Positions 59,576 through 64,000 of a DNA stretch of 64,000 nt are shown here, in pieces. The stretch comes from Dipylidium caninum (taxonomy: Eukaryota > Platyhelminthes > Cestoda > Cyclophyllidea > Dipylidiidae). The stretch lies in NCBI GenBank assembly GCA_017562135.1, contig QEYB01001637.1:1-64000 (forward strand), in the 5' to 3' direction. The notes under the pieces were generated by a model. The model made no database searches, had not been told where the DNA came from, and saw nothing but the letters and a program-made list of their open reading frames with translations. Numbering within the stretch: the stretch's first letter is position 1; each line of letters begins with the position of its first letter. A program made the position numbers and the translations under genes.

Positions 59576-61826
59576 CTACATCACAAGAGACAAAAATCTA
59601 TAAGTTAAGAAAATGGATACGAGACAGAGGAGTATGCGAACCGTAAAACCAGTGGGGAGGATGCAGGCAAAAGCGAGGGAGGCGATAAATGCAGATACTG
59701 CCAAGGAGACGATGGGAGGGAATGCTGGCTCTGAAGTGCAGGCTTTCTCTATATTAGTGGCTGCCATACCACTGAGCCGCTCTTCTAGAACGTCTAGTAG
59801 GCACCAACCAGTTCCTTTGTCCTCACACATTTCACTTGTTAGAGGAATCAATTGTAGAGGAAGCTTGGTTCCATTACAATACAGGAACCTTAATGCCAAC
59901 TCGTTGTCCGCAAGCCTGTGAAGCTCCACAATGATTGCACTTGCGTAAGGGGGTAAGATACTAAAATAACGTTTTAGTTTGCTTTCCGTCACAGCAGTTT
60001 GGAAGACTATATAACGAATTCGGTTTTTTTTTCAATTGCAGCAAAAAAGTAGTATTACGACTAAGAACAATTGGTAGATTTAGATCAAATTAAAATGGAG
60101 CAGTGGCATCAGTAAAAATGATAAAGTTTTCGGTTGTAAGGGGAATAGTTATCTTAGTTTTTACCAAAAAACAAGCCTACCGCGAACTTACTTATTAAAC
60201 ATCCTCAAGTGGCTCATAAAAGCAGTTAAGGTGGAATCATGGGCAAAATATGCCAACAAGCGATAGCCAGATGGAACCGGGATGCCTAAATCATCGAGGT
60301 CTTCTACTTGGTGACGTTCCCCTTTCCCGAAAAAGTAATAGCGCTTCATTGTTAGAACCACGTGCCGCCACAGGGGGCCTCCACGAAAGAATGTCAGGTC
60401 GGATGTTGAGAAACGCAGTCGTTGTCTGAAATTCAGTGCTCGGTGGCAAGCTGAAGCGAGATCGGAGCTGAATGGGAGAGATCGTCCCCTTGTATTGCGT
60501 TCCAAATTGTCCCACACGTAGATCGGTTCGCATAGTTTCCATAGATCCGGTAGGTATTCATGCAGAGAATCAGGTTCGAAATGAAAATCTGCGAAATGAT
60601 TTGAGAGCACCACTAACGGAACCCCGACTATCAATTTAAATAACTTAATAAGTAACTTTATTTAAAAGCGTTTCAGTGTCAAAAAATTCATAAGCGAAAT
60701 GTGGATAGTAAGAAGGGATAAAGTTGGAAAGTCCATCCGTTATAACAGACTTGACATCAATTACTTTAAACAGACACAATTTCAATTCCAAGCATCTATT
60801 AAACTGAAAAAAAACAGTAAATTCCAGATAACAGCGATTAATGATTGGACTCCTTTAATAGCAAATTAAATTTGAGTCGTATATGACAGATGCATTGTGG
60901 GAAGAAATATCTGATAAATATTAGGCATGCAAACCTAATATCTTCTCAAAAGCAGTTAATTATGCCACTAGGGGAAAAGTCAAGACTCACCAAACAACGT
61001 CCTAAGATCCTCGAAAAGCTGCTGTTCGTTTTCGGCAAACTGCCTTGAAATATTTGACGCAAGCGCCTTTTCAAAAAGCTTATCAAATGCAGGACAGGGA
61101 TAAGACATTTTGAGAAGGTAATCATATCGTTTTGGAGAAGAGAAAACGGGTGCAACGACTGGAAGCTCAGTACTTGCGTTGTGGTTTAATCCAAGACCAA
61201 AGTAAGTTGCAGAAAGAATTGTTCGCTCAGTTCCAGTACTTCGAATATGGACATCGTTCTAGAGAAAATTCAAAGGGGAACGGAGTGAACAACGGAAGAG
61301 GACATATAGCAAACTCGCCAAATGCGAGCACATGAAAGGTAGTGATACCAAATGTATCAATATTCCAGAGTGTTGGGATCGTGGTTAGATAATTGAAATA
61401 CCACGAAGTTCGCGGCATAATCTATTAGAAAACCATACCAGCGAAACGCCCCTACATAATAAAATCGACGAAACGATAACAGGTACACCTATATCCCACA
61501 AATTCTTGGCAATTCTACCACAAAGTCTTATTAGAAATCACTGCTCTTGCGACGACACCTACCTTCTTGAGACCCTTAAACAGCGAGAAACCCGAGTAGC
61601 GGTTGCGAATGAACTTTCCCAGTTCGAAGTGTTGTCGTGCGCCATTTTCGGTTAATCGACAACGCAATTCCAGAAATTCTTTGGGGTAGGCGGGGTGGTG
61701 TATATCGTGACAGGGATATCTTTCGCCATGCCGGGCCAAAAGGAATACCGAGAGCAAGCTGTCGTTAGTGTTTTTGACCCCCAACAAAGCCGATCGTGGG
61801 AGCAATGGCGGAAAACCAATAAAATA
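59576..61826 (-). CDS. Membrane-anchored histidine acid phosphatase (ACP2/ACPP type)
   Basis: A branch-2 histidine phosphatase that would hydrolyse phosphomonoesters in the lysosome or at the cell surface. Four exons with GT/AG ends and agreeing phases are seen: 61826-61563, 61258-60991, 60588-60192 and 59960-59576, giving about 437 residues from the first visible exon. Motifs: LLARHGERYP (catalytic RHGxRxP); GARQHFELGKFIRNRYSGF; NDVHIRSTGTERTILSA (the conserved IRSTxxxRT); YPCPAFDKLFEK; LLAYFAHDSTL (catalytic HD); RMFNNILPPYASAIIVELHR. A hydrophobic C-terminal segment (IVSLAVSAFIASLAFACIL and beyond) makes it a type I membrane protein like lysosomal acid phosphatase. The visible 5' exon begins at an acceptor (GGGTAG) with no ATG, so a signal-peptide exon should lie upstream, beyond 61826; I could not identify it. 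Confidence 0.88.
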
Positions 61827-64000
61827 CTACCCAGATTCCAACTAAAGGTTAAAAAGAACATCGATGGATATCCCCAAATTTGCATATAAATAAAATGAAT
61901 TTTGGAATTTCATGACGCAAAATTATTATTTTTCTATAGGCTTCAAGAGCCGAATTCCAAACCTTACTGTCCGCTATCGCACAATAGAAGTGATACAGCC
62001 TGAAAACTATTAGGTCAAGAACACGAATAAACTCCCGAAATCTTCAGGACACAGTTTTTGCCAGTGTTATCTCTGAGAAATCAAATACCACCTAGTGCGT
62101 AGCCATAATTACGTCATATCATAGTTAGATATAATGAGCAATTTGAAAACAATGGCTAGCCTCAGGGCAATTGCTCCAATACTTGCAATAAATATGGATT
62201 GACTGCGAAAGCACCGACATGGCTAGGCAAATGGTGCGTGAGACATTACTAAAGGCCGTTTGAAGAATAGCGGGCCCAGCACCTCAGCGGCCCGCCACGA
62301 TACCATGGCAAAATGAGAACCTACCAATGTGGTCCATTTGAAATGTTGTTTAACCACCGGTGTTTCAAGGCTATACGATGGAAGGTAAAACAATAATGCA
62401 ATTTCACAGCATTCACTTTTAAATTATTATGTTTGTTTAATTGCGGAATTCGTGACAAACGTTGAAGACGATTTCTAGCCATATTAATCTTGCTTCAGGT
62501 TGTTTAATGCGGCTAGTAAAACGTTAGTTGTGTAAATACAAAGCTGTTGGACGGCTGGGTTACTAAGCGTTGTAATACTTTAAATCCCACGAACACAAAA
62601 ATTTTATACGCAATATATAACCGGGGAGGTATGACAGTTGCGCAGCAAGAAATCATATATAACAGCAGCCACTTTCTGTAGTGATGGTGTAAAACTTGGG
62701 AAAATAGCGTGAGTGTGTGCATTCTACATAGTTGTCCTTTTAGATAAATCGGATTGATACTATTTAATCTAAACTTATATTTTTAGAAGGCCTCAATAAC
62801 AAAGCTGACACAGGTTTTGTCAAGGAAAGGCACAGCTAGTTTTGCCTCCAAAGATATGGCGAGGTATCACTCGTAGTGTTAAGGCAATGAAGCTAAAAAA
62901 TCTAACGTATCTACCTCAGGATTTGTGCTCATTTGCCGTGCGTGCTTGAGGAGCATTTCAGGTTCCTGTGAAGCTTATTTTCTTTACGAAGACACAAAAA
63001 CGTAATATTCTCTTGTCTAGCAAATAAAGGCGCTCGATTCGTTGACAACCTCTGGGTTGTTTAGACGTCGAGGGTTTGGTGCGTGATTTCCCACTTCAAA
63101 TATTTAAAAAAGGACAGGTTATAAATGATTAAAATGCCTTATTCCATTGTCGTGATTTCGCTGTTACTTTCTCAGATTCTTTATCCAAATGTCTAGCTGT
63201 CTCGTTTTCATAACTGGTTCCCGTTTTTTCTTTGTTCGCGGCAGTGCACTTTAAAGACATCCTCGGGGTCTTGTGTGCCGGTATGCCCTGACTATCTTAG
63301 ACCTAAAATCCTTGGGCTGTAAAGTTCAGCAGCCTTTTGAGCTTTCAGGGAAGTATTCAAAATGTGGGCTTACACTGTATCTGCGACCTAATTGATTTTG
63401 CTTTCTGCCTTTGGTTAGAAAAAGCCAGGTTACTTTGTTCTAACAATATGTCCATGTTGTTCCACTTTACCTTATACATTTATTGGATACTACCTGCCGC
63501 GAGATTATGCTTCTTCTGCATCATGTCAAGATTTATCACTAATAGTTTAGTATTCGGCTAAAATTTGTGAACCATTTCAAAACAGATCTTCTCATTATCT
63601 CAATCATAAGCCGAATTATTCGCAATTGCCTCAACTTGTAGCTCTTGTTGCTTAAAAGCACTTTCTCTTGCCTCTTGTTATTAAATCACGGGGCCGGCTT
63701 GTTCTGCCTTGAGACTGATGTTGGCTAGTCGTAAATTAGTGATTAATAACGTCAGATTACCTACATAATTTATTCCGCATGCTTAGGACCTGCCAATATC
63801 TTGCAGAGGGTAACGGAGTTGGAAGTATAAGTTATGTCAATCGTGACAGGTCCTAATTTTTCTTAATTGACGTCACTGCAGAGGGAGAGGTGACTTTGGA
63901 CCTCTCTTGCTTTAATGTCTTGATTTACGTACGGCACGGAAATTTCACCATCGCTGCAAACCTCTCTTAAACGCTCAACTTTAATCAGAAGGAATATGCC
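61827..64000. other. 5' flank of the acid phosphatase and intergenic DNA
   Basis: The missing first exon of the phosphatase probably lies here. A minus-strand hydrophobic stretch at 62513-62722 (WLLLYMISCCATVI) is a weak candidate for a signal peptide, but I could not match a donor in phase. A 10-bp inverted repeat (TTAGGACCTG at 63783-63792, CAGGTCCTAA at 63847-63856) is present. I see no other gene. Confidence 0.4.

Noticed and set aside
1..64000. CRISPR arrays, prokaryotic operons or phage-defence islands
   Set aside because: There are no regularly spaced repeats. Genes have spliceosomal introns and metazoan families, so the DNA is eukaryotic.

Overview
The window is metazoan nuclear DNA. 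It holds a cadherin-repeat receptor, a P2X channel, SPT6, a SMYD5-type methyltransferase and mariner relics, with short introns (the first PPTC7 intron is 47 nt) and gene bodies of 1-8 kb. A flatworm (tapeworm or fluke) is my best guess from compactness, divergence and style. That is inference: no single feature in the sequence proves it.

Layout. Bases 1-15189 form a giant imperfect inverted repeat, with arms 1-7622 and 7754-15189 and a loop of about 130 nt. Both arms carry the transcription elongation/histone chaperone gene SPT6 pointing inward, and the centre sits inside a broken mariner transposase. The left copy is heavily frameshifted. The right copy is longer and continues past the repeat to a start codon at 16403, but it also has frameshifts. 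The left arm begins exactly at window base 1, so a fold-back read or contig-end artefact must be considered alongside a real tail-to-tail duplication. About 5 kb without a recognisable gene follows. Next comes a complete six-exon PPTC7-type mitochondrial PP2C phosphatase (21659-23872, minus) whose splice phases all agree. After another gene-poor stretch there is a one-exon protocadherin-like receptor (32084-35104, minus), then a second mariner relic (about 36.3-36.8 kb). A large serine-rich hypothetical protein follows (38428-44659, minus), pieced together from three open segments and two downstream exons. Less certain exons lie at 45.6-48.0 kb on the minus strand.

The right third is gene-rich: an apparently intronless divergent P2X receptor (48724-50469, plus), a single-pass membrane protein of unknown family (52270-53295, plus), a two-exon SMYD5 (57125-58694, plus), SVIP (58934-59170, plus, 239 nt after SMYD5), and a membrane-anchored histidine acid phosphatase (59576-61826, minus).

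The genes do not form one pathway. The most notable points are the palindrome, a P2X whose ATP-site residues are partly replaced, and a close SMYD5-SVIP pair in which each start codon is preceded by an in-frame splice-acceptor-like AG. I found no CRISPR array, rRNA or convincing tRNA, and no clear new multi-gene system.
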